Assembly: GCA_019084245.1 (NCBI GenBank)
Contig: JAHRFE010000024.1
Location: forward strand, 62,001-126,000
Direction of reading: 5' to 3'
DNA from: Hoeflea sp.
GTDB lineage: Bacteria; Pseudomonadota; Alphaproteobacteria; Rhizobiales; Rhizobiaceae
Length of the DNA stretch: 64,000 bases
Part shown: positions 19,152-27,835 of the stretch, piece by piece
Layout of the letters: the number at the start of each line of letters is the position of its first letter
Position numbering within the stretch: the first letter of the stretch is position 1
Position numbers and translations under genes: made by a program
The notes under the pieces: generated by a model
What the model was told of the DNA's origin: nothing
What the model saw: only the letters and a program-made list of their open reading frames with translations
Database searches by the model: none

Positions 19152-20774
19152 TCAGCGAGGTTCGCTGTGCAGTCCCTTGAGGATGGCGAAACAGGCGAGC
19201 AACAAGACGATGGTGAACGGGAAGCCCGTCGACACCGCCATGGCCTGAAGCGCCGCCAATCCTCCGCCCAAGAGCAGCGCGATGGCGACAAGGCCCTCGA
19301 AGCAGGCCCAGAACACGCGTTGCGGCACCGGTGCGTCGATCTTGCCGCCGGCGGTGATCGTGTCGATCACCAGCGAGCCGGAGTCGGACGAGGTAACGAA
19401 GAACACGATTACCAGCACGATGGCGATGAAGGAGGTGATCTGCTGCAGCGGCAGCGCCTCGAGCATGGCGAACAGCTTGAGCTCCAGCGGTGCATCGACC
19501 ACGATCTGGTAGCCGTCATTGACGAGCTGGCTGATCGCGGTGCCGCCGAAGACCGTCATCCAGAACACCGAGACGAGCGACGGGATGATCAGCACGCAGG
19601 TGAGAAACTCGCGCACCGTGCGGCCGCGGCTGACCCGGGCGATGAACATGCCGACAAACGGCGACCAGGAAATCCACCAGGCCCAGTAGAATGCCGTCCA
19701 GCCCTGGCGGAAATTGTCATCCTCACGCCCGAACGGATTGGAAAGTTCAGGCAGGTAACGCGCATATTCGTAGAGATTGTGGAAGAAGCCGGTGAAGATC
19801 GCCAGTGTCGGCCCGACAATCAGCACGAACATCAGCAGCAGGGCGGCCAGCACCATGTTGATCTCCGACAGGCGCTTGACGCCCGCGTCGAGTCCGGCAA
19901 CGACCGACAGCAGCGCAATGCCGGTGATCCCGACGATCAGCGCGACCTTGGAAAAGTCGTTGACCGGAATGCCGAAGAGGTGGTTGAGGCCGGCCATCGC
20001 CTGCTCCGCGCCGAAGCCGAGCGACGTGGCAAGGCCAAACAGTGTGGCGAAGACTGCCAGGATGTCGATGATGTGGCCGGTCCAGCCCCAGACGCGCTCT
20101 CCGAAGATCGGGTAGAACACCGACCGCATGGTCAGCGGCAGGCCCTTGTTGTAGGAAAACAACGCCAGCGCCAGCGCGACGATGGCGTAGATCGCCCAGG
20201 GGTGCAGGCCCCAGTGGAAGATGGTGGCGGCCATGCCGAGGTCGCGTGCCTCGGCCGTGTTGCCCGCTGCCCCGCCGAGCGGCGCCCAGCTGTCGGGCGA
20301 ACCCGCATCTTCCGCCACGGCGGCGGAGAAATGCGAAATCGGCTCCGAGACGCCATAAAACATCAGTCCGATTCCCATGCCGGCGGCAAACAGCATCGCA
20401 AACCAGCCGGTGTAGGAATAGTCGGGCGTGGCGTCCTTGCCGCCGATACGGACCTTGCCGTAGGGCGAGACGATCAGGAACAGGCAGAGCAGCACGAAGA
20501 TGTTGGCTGCAGTGAGGAAGAACCAGTCGAATGTGCCGGTCAACCAGTCGCGCAGATCGCCGAATACCGCGCCTGCACTTTCCTGGAACGCCAGGGTGAA
20601 GAAAACAAAGGCAACGATGGTCAGTCCGGAGATGGCAAAGACCGGATTGTGGATGTCGAGGCCGAATGGGCCGACCGACATCGAAACATTGTCCTGACCG
20701 ACCTCGTATTCGGTGTCGATCAGCGTGGTTGCGCCTTCCGGCGCCGGTATACCCTGTCCGCTGGGGTCGCTCAT
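19152..20774 (-). CDS. BCCT-family transporter (glycine betaine/choline type)
   Basis: A 540-residue BCCT carrier with 12 expected membrane segments. The Na-site glycine motif AAGMGIGLMFYGVSEPI is at residues ~130-146 and the tryptophan box WAWWISWSPFVGMFIARVSRG near residue 370, both typical of Na+-coupled betaine/choline/proline importers used in osmoprotection. The exact substrate is not predictable. A universal stress protein gene lies upstream on the same strand, 140 bases away. Confidence 0.93.
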   Translation of the reverse strand: MSDPSGQGIPAPEGATTLIDTEYEVGQDNVSMSVGPFGLDIHNPVFAISGLTIVAFVFFTLAFQESAGAVFGDLRDWLTGTFDWFFLTAANIFVLLCLFLIVSPYGKVRIGGKDATPDYSYTGWFAMLFAAGMGIGLMFYGVSEPISHFSAAVAEDAGSPDSWAPLGGAAGNTAEARDLGMAATIFHWGLHPWAIYAIVALALALFSYNKGLPLTMRSVFYPIFGERVWGWTGHIIDILAVFATLFGLATSLGFGAEQAMAGLNHLFGIPVNDFSKVALIVGITGIALLSVVAGLDAGVKRLSEINMVLAALLLMFVLIVGPTLAIFTGFFHNLYEYARYLPELSNPFGREDDNFRQGWTAFYWAWWISWSPFVGMFIARVSRGRTVREFLTCVLIIPSLVSVFWMTVFGGTAISQLVNDGYQIVVDAPLELKLFAMLEALPLQQITSFIAIVLVIVFFVTSSDSGSLVIDTITAGGKIDAPVPQRVFWACFEGLVAIALLLGGGLAALQAMAVSTGFPFTIVLLLACFAILKGLHSEPR

Positions 20775-20914
20775 GGTAAATCCCTCTTCTTATGTTTGAT
20801 TGAGATTGTCTGTTGCTGAAAGTGAAGGCTTGGGTCTCGTGGCCTGTCAGCAACGGATGGACCCCATCCGTCTTGAAATGTCAGCCTGCAAGCTCTTGTT
20901 CGTGCGGCGCGATA

Positions 20915-21331
20915 CTAGCCGCGAACGAGGAAAATGGATGCGTCCGTCAGGCGGGCCATGCGGCCGCCATTCGAAGGCCAGAAATGATCGGCGACGTTGG
21001 GAATATGGGTTGCCATGACGATCAGATCGCTGCCGATGTCGTGTCCTGCCTTGACCAGCGCGTCATCAAGATCCACTGCCGGATCATGGCTGACCACGGT
21101 CTTGCCCGACGCTTCGATGCCATGGGCTTCGGCCTGCGCGGCGACGAAGGCAACAAGTTTCTTGTCATACTCCACCGGGTTGTGGCCGATCACCCCCGGC
21201 GTCGATGCGGTCACGCCGACGTAGGTGACAGGAGCGTGATAAAGCTTCGACAGTTTCGCGGCCGTGTCCAATGCAAGTGCGAGCTTGTCGGCATGTGCAA
21301 GATCCACGGGCACCATTATATTCTGATACAT
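20915..21331 (-). CDS. universal stress protein (UspA family)
   Basis: A 138-residue single Usp domain: MYQNIMVPVDLAHAD at the start, and a C-terminal SDLIVMATHIPN ... IFLVRG. The ATP-binding G-2x-G-9x-G(S/T) motif appears modified (SNGGRMARLTDASIFLV). Usp genes often stand beside BCCT transporters and may sense adenine nucleotides or bind the carrier; that role is inferred. Confidence 0.88.
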   Translation of the reverse strand: MYQNIMVPVDLAHADKLALALDTAAKLSKLYHAPVTYVGVTASTPGVIGHNPVEYDKKLVAFVAAQAEAHGIEASGKTVVSHDPAVDLDDALVKAGHDIGSDLIVMATHIPNVADHFWPSNGGRMARLTDASIFLVRG

Positions 21332-21559
21332 TGGTTTTTCCCGTCTTGTGTTCGAACGGCTTTTAATTTGCCGATACTTATTCTTAAGTCAGGCTGCCGG
21401 GAATGGCGGGCCAATTCTGGTTCGCAAACGGAGAATTGTGTTCCGATTGCGGCAACAGGCTAACGCAGTGAGGCCGCAGTTGCAAACCGATGGCACGAAA
21501 CGGGCAGGGCCCGCGGTTTTGCGTCCCGGTGCCAGACTACGTGGAAAAAGCCTTTACAA

Positions 21560-21575
21560 AACTAGAAATGTAGTT
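21560..21575 (+). promoter_or_regulatory. Imperfect operator candidate upstream of arsR
   Basis: AACTA and TAGTT flank a six-base A/T-rich centre, ending 11 bases before the arsR start. An ArsR-family repressor would be expected to bind such a short dyad. The half-sites are only five bases, so chance is possible. Confidence 0.35.
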
Positions 21576-21586
21576 ATGTTTGTCGC

Positions 21587-21904
21587 ATGACAATTTCCAC
21601 ACCCCATGCCCGCGCGCTCGCGGCCCTTGGCCATGATGCCCGCCTGTCGATCTTTCGCCTGCTCGTGAGGGCCGGGGATGACGGGCTGAGGGTGGGCGAT
21701 ATAGGGGAGCATCTGGAGCTTGCGCCGTCGACCCTGGCGCATCACCTCTCAAGCCTGGTGGATGCGGGGCTGGTCGTGCAGGAAAAGCAGGGACGCGAAG
21801 TGTTCAACCGGGTCGACTTTCCGGCAATGCATGCGGTGCTGGCTTTTCTGACGTCCGAATGCTGTTCGCGCGTGCGCGTGCAACCGACGGAGGATGCCGC
21901 TTGA
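21587..21904 (+). CDS. ArsR-family repressor with a vicinal Cys pair
   Basis: A 105-residue winged-helix repressor. The recognition helix region is LELAPSTLAHHLSSLVDAGLV. The only two cysteines are adjacent, Cys92-Cys93 (SECCSRV), near the C-terminus. The classical ELCVCDL site is absent. ArsR proteins with just such a C-terminal pair include the methylarsenite-selective type described in Shewanella. The next gene is an ArsP-like permease, so an arsenical-responsive repressor of that gene is likely but inferred. Confidence 0.85.
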   Translation: MTISTPHARALAALGHDARLSIFRLLVRAGDDGLRVGDIGEHLELAPSTLAHHLSSLVDAGLVVQEKQGREVFNRVDFPAMHAVLAFLTSECCSRVRVQPTEDAA

Positions 21905-21958
21905 TGCGTGGCGCTCTTTTTTTGACCAAAATAAAACTATAAACCCGGAGATATAGAA

Positions 21959-23008
21959 ATGACCGTTGCAAGCCTTTCCACCAACGGCCTGTGGGCCGGT
22001 CTGCGGCATCTTTGGCGTGATCAGCGCGTCTGGCTTGCCTCGGCATTGCTCCTCGTCGTGCTTCTGGTCTTCGATCCGCCCCAGGCAGCAGACAGCGCGC
22101 TGTTTGCAGGTGATGCGCTTCTGAGCACCGCGCCGTTCCTGATCCTGTCGATCGGCATTGCCGCCTGGGCGGGCGCCACCGGCGCGGACAATCTGATCGC
22201 CAAAGCTTTCACCGGTGCGCCGCTGATGATGATCGCTCTCGGCGCGCTGGCCGGCGGGATTTCGCCTTTTTGCTCCTGCGGCGTAATTCCTCTGATTGCA
22301 GCTCTGCTTGCCATGGGCGTTCCCTTGTCCGCCGTCATGGCCTTCTGGCTGGCGTCGCCGATCATGGATCCGTCGATGTTCGTGCTCACGGCCGGCGTGC
22401 TGGATATCGAATTCGCGGTCGCCAAGACGCTGGCCGCCATTGGTCTGGGCCTGTTCGGCGGACTGGTGGTCCACCTGCTTTCGCGCGGCGGAGCGCTCTC
22501 CGATCCTCTGCGCGAGGGCATCGGCAATGGCGGCTGCGGCGGATCGAAGATCCGTGTGCCCAAGCCCGTCGTCTGGCGGTTCTGGGATGAGCCGGAGCGG
22601 CGGGCGAAATTTGGCAAGACGGCGCTCACGACAACGCTGTTCCTGGCAAAATGGCTGCTGCTGGCCTTCCTGCTCGAGAGCCTTATGCTGGCCTGGATCC
22701 CGGCAGAGACGGTGACGGCGGCGCTCGGCGGCACCGGCCTGATGCCGATCGTGATGGCGACGCTGGTGGGTGTGCCGGCCTATCTCAACGGCTACGCAGC
22801 ACTGCCGCTGGTGAGCGGGCTGATCGACCAGGGCATGGCGCCGGGTGCGGGCCTCGCCTTCCTCGTGGCCGGAGGGGTCACCTCGATCCCGGCCGCGATG
22901 GCCGTCTGGGCGCTGGCCCGGCCGCAGGTCTTCGCCCTTTACATCGGATTGTCGCTCACCGGCGCCTTCGCCTCGGGCCTGCTGTTCCAGCTCTGGGTCA
23001 TGGCCTGA
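21959..23008 (+). CDS. ArsP-like COG0701 permease
   Basis: A 349-residue membrane protein with about 8-10 hydrophobic segments and the family motif SPFCSCGVIPLIAALL (residues ~101-116), then VMAFWLASPIMDPSMF. ArsP proteins with this Cys motif export trivalent organoarsenicals such as methylarsenite; other COG0701 members are uncharacterised or linked to Cu/Zn. The central loop has an extra Cys (GNGGCGGSKIRV). The upstream ArsR with a two-Cys site supports an organoarsenical role. Symbol withheld because the substrate is inferred. Confidence 0.8.
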   Translation: MTVASLSTNGLWAGLRHLWRDQRVWLASALLLVVLLVFDPPQAADSALFAGDALLSTAPFLILSIGIAAWAGATGADNLIAKAFTGAPLMMIALGALAGGISPFCSCGVIPLIAALLAMGVPLSAVMAFWLASPIMDPSMFVLTAGVLDIEFAVAKTLAAIGLGLFGGLVVHLLSRGGALSDPLREGIGNGGCGGSKIRVPKPVVWRFWDEPERRAKFGKTALTTTLFLAKWLLLAFLLESLMLAWIPAETVTAALGGTGLMPIVMATLVGVPAYLNGYAALPLVSGLIDQGMAPGAGLAFLVAGGVTSIPAAMAVWALARPQVFALYIGLSLTGAFASGLLFQLWVMA

Positions 23009-23029
23009 GCTGAACCGCTTGCGCGCCCT

Positions 23030-24007
23030 CTATCCGCGCCCGCCGAGCCGCAAGCCCGGCGCCGGGCGTTCCTCGAGAATCTTGGCGCGGAAGCGGTAGA
23101 GGGCGGCGGGGCGGCCGCCGGTGGTCGAGCTTGAGGCGCCGGTGGGCTCGACCAGTTCGGCGCCCTCGACCAGACGGCGGAAGTTCTGCTTGTGCAGGTG
23201 ACGGCCCGAGATCGCCTCCACCGTGGTCTGCAGTTCGGTCAGGGTGAAGTCCGGCGGCATCAGTTCGAAGATCACCGGGCGGTACTTGATCTTGGCGCGC
23301 AGCCGCTGCACCGCGGTGGCGGCGATGCGGCGGTGGTCGAACCGCATGGCCCGGCCCAGTGGCGTGGAAAGGTCGGTGGTTGCGACGCGGCCGTCGGCCA
23401 CGCTCTCCTCGACCAGACCGGCCTCGTAGAGCAGCTGGTAGCGATCGAGCACGCGCTCGTCATCGAAGGGAAAGTCATCAAGGCCGAAGGACAGGCGCAC
23501 GCGCGACTGCCGCCGTAGCGCCGCATTGTCGGTTCCGGCGGTGGAAGCCCAGGTTTTCAGACGCGGCAGGATGACAGTGTCGAGCACTGCAGGCCTGCCG
23601 TCGCGCCAGTCCTCCCAGGGAAACAGAGTGTACCAGTCGCGCCAGCGCGATCCGGTCCGGGCCAGCGCCTCGCCGGGTTCCGCATCGGTGCGGGTGAGCG
23701 CCAGGTAACCGACGGAGACGGCGTGGACATTCTCGTCGCCGGGCCGTCGATGCCGATCGCGGTCGCCGAATGTGTAAAGCTGTTCGACATAGCCCAGATG
23801 CAGTGCTGTCTGGGTTTCGACCGAGTGGCGGAGCGCCGTTTCGAAGGTGCGGTGGCGGATCGGATTGAACAGGTCGTAGGGCAGGCCATCGGCCCCGCCG
23901 ATGCCGGGCTCGGACGGCACGCACAGGATCTTCGGCGACCGCCCGCTTACCGCCACGATGGCGGCGTTGAGGCCGATGCGCAGCGGAGGGATGCCGTCGG
24001 GTTCCAT
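23030..24007 (-). CDS. nadQ: NadQ-type NAD biosynthesis regulator (COG4111)
   Basis: A 325-residue protein with an N-terminal Nudix-like domain (LRIGLNAAIVAVSG ... YVEQLYTFGDRDR ... VSVGYLALTR) whose Nudix box is degenerate, and a C-terminal winged helix (LTELQTTVEAISGRHLHKQN, FRRLVEGAELVEPTG). This is the architecture of NrtR-like regulators, and this branch is the alphaproteobacterial NadQ family reported to repress nadABC. The ATG at 24007 is 8 bases past the upstream phosphatase stop; the frame to 24106 overlaps that gene. A fitting operator lies before nadA at 10335-10355. Confidence 0.8.
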   Translation of the reverse strand: MEPDGIPPLRIGLNAAIVAVSGRSPKILCVPSEPGIGGADGLPYDLFNPIRHRTFETALRHSVETQTALHLGYVEQLYTFGDRDRHRRPGDENVHAVSVGYLALTRTDAEPGEALARTGSRWRDWYTLFPWEDWRDGRPAVLDTVILPRLKTWASTAGTDNAALRRQSRVRLSFGLDDFPFDDERVLDRYQLLYEAGLVEESVADGRVATTDLSTPLGRAMRFDHRRIAATAVQRLRAKIKYRPVIFELMPPDFTLTELQTTVEAISGRHLHKQNFRRLVEGAELVEPTGASSSTTGGRPAALYRFRAKILEERPAPGLRLGGRG

Positions 24008-24014
24008 GGCGCGG

Positions 24015-24578
24015 TCAGCCCTCGACCTGACGCCGTTCCGGCGTGGCGGCAGGAACCTGGTCGCCAGGCCTGAGTGGCAGGCAGAACCGGTTTCCTTCAA
24101 ACGCATCGGCGCCGCGGCCGATGGCCTTGATGGCGCGCTTGAGGCGGCCGCCGCGGCCGAGCATGGCGTCGCCGATCTCGATCAGCCGCGCATTCGGCGT
24201 GACGAAGGGCGAGGCCTGGCGCAGGCGTTCGGCCAGCGCCATCTCGTCCTGGTCGGGCTCCAGCGCCAGCGCGGTGATCGCCGCGGCGGCGGGCGAACGG
24301 GAAATCCCCAGCCAGCAATGCACGATGAGCGGCGCGCGCCGGTCCCAGCCTCTCACAAACCTGATCAGCTGCTCGACATGGGCTTCGCCCGGTGCGATCA
24401 GTCCGGGCCGGACCTCGGCGATGTCGTTAAGGCCCAGCTTGAGATGCCGGGTCTGGTCAATGACGCCGGGGCGGTGAAACTCCTGGTTTTCAGCCAACAG
24501 GCTGACCATCTCGCGGGCGCCATGCAGCACGGCAGTTTCGGCGACCTGGTTGAGACGGCAGACAACAATGTAGGACAT
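24015..24578 (-). CDS. tyrosine/dual-specificity phosphatase-like protein
   Basis: A 187-residue protein with the Cys-phosphatase loop HCWLGISRS (residues ~95-103; H-C-x5-R-S), the nucleophile being the Cys. The general-acid Asp may be in the preceding segment (GLNDIAEV). Proteins of this type in Rhizobiales are annotated as tyrosine phosphatases without known substrate. It starts directly after the HD-protein stop and is followed by nadQ, so the three form one transcription unit. Confidence 0.85.
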   Translation of the reverse strand: MSYIVVCRLNQVAETAVLHGAREMVSLLAENQEFHRPGVIDQTRHLKLGLNDIAEVRPGLIAPGEAHVEQLIRFVRGWDRRAPLIVHCWLGISRSPAAAAITALALEPDQDEMALAERLRQASPFVTPNARLIEIGDAMLGRGGRLKRAIKAIGRGADAFEGNRFCLPLRPGDQVPAATPERRQVEG

Positions 24579-25196
24579 TTATCCGCCTCGCTTTGCCCGG
24601 CGCTGCGCCTCGATCGCCTCGAACCGGGCAAGGAACATCGTCTGCACCTCGGTCGCCGGGCGCGGCGAGACTTCGATCATGTCGCGGCTGATGCCGCGCG
24701 GCGGCCCGAAGAAGGCGCGGGCTTCCGCGTCATCGAAGCCTGCGAGTTCCGTTGCCTCGAAATAGGCCGAGATCCGGTCGGCGCGCTTGATCAGCGCCTT
24801 GAGTGGCGCAGGCAGCGCGGGAGGAAGCCCGAAGCGGATATGGATCGCTGCCTCGAGCCTCGCTTCCACCGCCTTGTATCCGCCGCCGACCACCGATTTG
24901 AATGGCGAGATCATGTCGCCGATGACATATTCGGGCGCATCATGCAGAAGCGCGATCAGCCGGATCTCTGGCGACGCGTCCGTGAGCCTGCCGACGATCT
25001 CCTCGACCATCAGCGAATGCTGGGCCACGGAAAAGGCATGGCCGCCGCTTGTCTGCCCGTTCCAGCGCGCCACCCGTGCCAGCCCCTGGGCGATGTCGGA
25101 AATCTCCACATCCAGCGGCGAGGGATCGAGCAGGTCGAGCCGCCGGCCCGAGAGCATGCGCTGCCAGGCGCGGGGCGCCTTTTTTACCGAAGCCAC
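24579..25196 (-). CDS. HD-domain hydrolase, YfbR-like
   Basis: A 205-residue HD protein. Metal-binding residues are visible as His in GGHAFSVAQHSLMVEEIV, the HD pair in ALLHDAPEYVIGDM, and a later Asp in LIKRADRISAYFEATE. This pattern fits the YfbR/5'-nucleotidase branch, which dephosphorylates deoxynucleoside monophosphates; the substrate here is unproven. It is three bases downstream of the YgfZ gene and abuts the phosphatase gene. Confidence 0.82.
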   Translation of the reverse strand: MASVKKAPRAWQRMLSGRRLDLLDPSPLDVEISDIAQGLARVARWNGQTSGGHAFSVAQHSLMVEEIVGRLTDASPEIRLIALLHDAPEYVIGDMISPFKSVVGGGYKAVEARLEAAIHIRFGLPPALPAPLKALIKRADRISAYFEATELAGFDDAEARAFFGPPRGISRDMIEVSPRPATEVQTMFLARFEAIEAQRRAKRGG

Positions 25197-25199
25197 GGC

Positions 25200-26066
25200 T
25201 CAGGCTTCCGGAGCGGCAGCGCCGCCGGCGTCGAACGACAGGCCCGACCAGGCAGGCAGGGCGAGGGTGACGGGGATGCCGCCGGCGGTCAGCGCGATAC
25301 CCTGTGACAGCGCATCGGCCACCCGGTCGGTGCGCACCATCGCCAGGCCGATTGTATCCTGGATGGTGCCGAGGCTGCCGATAGGTTTTTCACCCGCCAG
25401 TATCGCGGTGCCGGCGCCATCCGGCCCGGGCGCGGGCAGGGCGGTCTCGGCGGTGACGGTCACCACCCGGCGGCGGCCGGTGCCGCGATGCTGCATGCGC
25501 GAAACCACTTCCTGGCCGACATAGCAGCCCTTGCGGAAATCCACGCCGCCGTTCTTGTCCATCAGCACATCGTGCGGAAACACGTCCGACAAAGCGAAAT
25601 CGGCGCCGGATTCGGCCACGCCATGGGCGATGCGCTGGGCGTTCCACCGGGCCATGTCCGAATCGAGGTCCGCGCCCGCTCCGTAGAGCCGCCAGACCCT
25701 GGCTTCGTCGGGAAAGCGCTTGTCGCCGAGCGCGCCCATCGGGGCGGCACTTTGCCAGCCGGCAATCACCGGCACATCGTCGCGTTTGTCGAAGCTCACC
25801 GCGGCGCGGAGCTTGTAGAGCGTCAGCCTGCGGATGAAATCATCGACGCAGTCTGCCCTTATGTCGCAATCATAGCCGGTGTCCCCGGATTTCGAGACCA
25901 GGAAATCGAACAGGATCTTGCCCTGCGGAGTGAGCAGCGCCGCGGGCCGGGCCTCGCCTTCCAGCACCGAATCGAGATTGGCGGTGATCAGGTTCTGCAG
26001 GAAATGCCTGGCTTCGGCGCCATCAACATGCACGATCTTCCGGTCGGAAAGGACTAGGGCTGGCAC
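25200..26066 (-). CDS. ygfZ: folate-binding protein YgfZ (GcvT-like, Fe-S maintenance)
   Basis: A 288-residue GcvT-fold protein. The YgfZ signature KGCYVGQEVVSRMQHRG is near residue 200. YgfZ/Iba57 proteins help assemble or repair [4Fe-4S] clusters with tetrahydrofolate. The likely start is a GTG at 26066 (VPALVLSDRKIVHVDG); the open frame extends further but gives unrelated residues. It heads the minus-strand operon ygfZ-HD-phosphatase-nadQ. A link to NadA, itself a [4Fe-4S] enzyme, is suggestive only. Confidence 0.87.
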   Translation of the reverse strand: MPALVLSDRKIVHVDGAEARHFLQNLITANLDSVLEGEARPAALLTPQGKILFDFLVSKSGDTGYDCDIRADCVDDFIRRLTLYKLRAAVSFDKRDDVPVIAGWQSAAPMGALGDKRFPDEARVWRLYGAGADLDSDMARWNAQRIAHGVAESGADFALSDVFPHDVLMDKNGGVDFRKGCYVGQEVVSRMQHRGTGRRRVVTVTAETALPAPGPDGAGTAILAGEKPIGSLGTIQDTIGLAMVRTDRVADALSQGIALTAGGIPVTLALPAWSGLSFDAGGAAAPEA

Positions 26067-26196
26067 TGTGCGGCACTCCGGATTGGTCGCTGGGGGATGG
26101 CACCCGATAGGTAGGCTCTCGCGCGGCGCGGGGCAAGGGCGGGTTCCTGCGTGGGATGGCTGGCGGACTGGCTGGCGGCGACACGTGGCGGGATGA

Positions 26197-26949
26197 TCAG
26201 TGGCCGGCCAGAAAAAAGATCCACTCGCCCTCCGGCGAAATGCCGATCCGGTAGAAATTATAGGCGCCATAGGCCTTCATGTCCTCGACATCGCCGGCCG
26301 TGACCAGGCGCAGGAGCTCCACCTTCTGCGGCGGCGTCAGGGCGTCAAGCGGCACCGCCGCGAAATAGGGCCAGACGAAAATCTCGTCGGGCTCGTCAGC
26401 GTCGATGCGGACAAAGCCTGCGCTGAGCAGATCGATGAGGATGGCCAGGATTTCCTGCCCCTCGCCATCGCCGGAAACCGAGCGCAGATACTCCACCGGA
26501 TCGGTATCGATCTGGCCAAAGGCCAGTTGCGTGGCGGTCGGTCCTGAGCCGAGCAGGGCGCGAAGATTGTCAATAATGCCTGTGGAAGCGGCCTCGATGA
26601 TCAGCTGTCGCATGCGTTGGACAGGTTCGGGCAACAGGGCGGGGTCGGTAAGGATATCGACCGGGGGCAGTTCCCTGGATATCGCCGGGGCGGCATCCAT
26701 GTCCTCGTCCTGGGTTTGCGGGACAGCGCGAATGACAGGTTCCGGAGAGGGCAATCCGACATCGGGGCTGCTCTGCGGCTCATCAATGGGCGGGGGGGCT
26801 TCCTGTCCGGTCTCTGCAGACGGGGGCTCAACCTCTTGAAGTTCGCTCAGCGCCAGTGCCTGTCCCGCGGGCAGGATCGTCAGCATCGCCCAGACCATGG
26901 CGGATGCAATCATCCTGTCGCCGGCTTGCCATTTGCGCTTGTCGACCAC
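26197..26949 (-). CDS. exported protein of unknown function
   Basis: About 250 residues. A Sec-type signal (basic KRKWQAGDR, hydrophobic core, cleavage near GQALA) is followed by a Pro/Glu-rich low-complexity stretch (~residues 40-90) and a folded C-terminal half with VRIDADEPDEIFVWPYFA and a closing EGEWIFFLAGH. I do not recognise a Pfam family. The GTG at 26949 has GGGGAGA upstream; ATG at 26913 or an upstream ATG at 27015 are alternatives. It follows a 92-residue gene on the same strand and may be cotranscribed with it. Confidence 0.6.
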   Translation of the reverse strand: MVDKRKWQAGDRMIASAMVWAMLTILPAGQALALSELQEVEPPSAETGQEAPPPIDEPQSSPDVGLPSPEPVIRAVPQTQDEDMDAAPAISRELPPVDILTDPALLPEPVQRMRQLIIEAASTGIIDNLRALLGSGPTATQLAFGQIDTDPVEYLRSVSGDGEGQEILAILIDLLSAGFVRIDADEPDEIFVWPYFAAVPLDALTPPQKVELLRLVTAGDVEDMKAYGAYNFYRIGISPEGEWIFFLAGH

Positions 26950-26983
26950 GTCTCTCCCCGCAGGTAATCCTACTGAAGCAAAC

Positions 26984-27253
26984 CTATTGAAGCGTGCGCT
27001 CGGGTGAAAATTCACCGGCCAGAATGCGGTCCCTCAGCGATGCCACCAGCGCTTCCGCCTGTTCCTCGCCGAGCGCCCGGACCGTTTCCCGGATGGCGGT
27101 GATCATCGCCGCATCGGCAATGATTTCCGGCTCGATGCCGTCGGCCGTGCTTTCAGCCCAGGCATCGTGCTGCAATTCGAGCGCGACCTGAAGCTTCTCC
27201 TGAATGATCAGATCGTCAAGCTCTTCGGTCGTATGGGGAGTGGGATGTGTCAT
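26984..27253 (-). CDS. small hypothetical protein
   Basis: An 89-residue soluble, acidic, helix-prone protein (TTEELDDLIIQEKLQVALELQHDAWAE is its N-terminal pattern in outline, and it ends ILAGEFSPERTL). There is no signal peptide or metal motif. Start ATG at 27253 is preferred over an ATG three codons upstream. It has the composition and codon use of its neighbours and lies in a minus-strand cluster. Function unknown. Confidence 0.55.
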   Translation of the reverse strand: MTHPTPHTTEELDDLIIQEKLQVALELQHDAWAESTADGIEPEIIADAAMITAIRETVRALGEEQAEALVASLRDRILAGEFSPERTLQ

Positions 27254-27346
27254 GCAATCCAACTTTTTCTTACCAGGTCATTAACAAGCCTAGCACGGCT
27301 TGCACCGTTCCGGCACGGGGCTGCGTCGAAATCGGTTAACAAAACC

Positions 27347-27781
27347 TTAGTTTCCATAGCGGGAAACAATTTCGGCCACAAGTGTTGCACCTTCGTGACG
27401 GTATCGCTCCTCCGCCACCACGGCGGCTTCGGTGCAGGTCGTGTAGACGGCGGCAAAGGCGCGGAAGCCGCGATTGTATCCGGCGGTGAACTGCTCCCGG
27501 CGATGGGCTTCGCCCGCGGTTTCGCTGTTGAGCAGCGCCTGCATGCTGTCGCGCCAGCCGGTTTCCTCCTCGGAACTGCACAAACTGCGCAAATACTGCA
27601 CCGATCCGAGGATTTCCGCCAGCCTGAGCAGCCTCGCCTCATAGGGCGGCGGCGGCAGATCCGGCACGACCACGGTCGCTGCTTCTTCCTCTGCCGGCTC
27701 CTGCGCCACGGCGATGTGTGTGCCGCAGAGGAGCGCTGCGGACATTATAACACTCAGGATCAGGGCAGGGAGGCGGACCAT
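27347..27781 (-). CDS. TIGR02301-type exported protein
   Basis: A 144-residue protein with a Sec signal (LPALILSVIMSAALLCG, cleavage near IAVAQ) followed by an acidic/proline linker and a helical domain. The pattern LAEILGSVQYLRSLC and YNRGFRAFAAVYTTCTEAA, with two conserved cysteines, matches the TIGR02301 family of Rhizobiales periplasmic proteins as I recall it. Function unknown. The family assignment should be treated as probable. Confidence 0.7.
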   Translation of the reverse strand: MVRLPALILSVIMSAALLCGTHIAVAQEPAEEEAATVVVPDLPPPPYEARLLRLAEILGSVQYLRSLCSSEEETGWRDSMQALLNSETAGEAHRREQFTAGYNRGFRAFAAVYTTCTEAAVVAEERYRHEGATLVAEIVSRYGN

Positions 27782-27835
27782 GGTTGCTCCTTACACCAAG
27801 ATATGGCCCGATGAAATCCCGCCAAGCGGGGATCA

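Noticed and set aside
19149-20819. 556-codon plus-strand frame opposite the BCCT transporter
   Set aside because: Same kind of shadow; the BCCT motifs on the minus strand are unambiguous.
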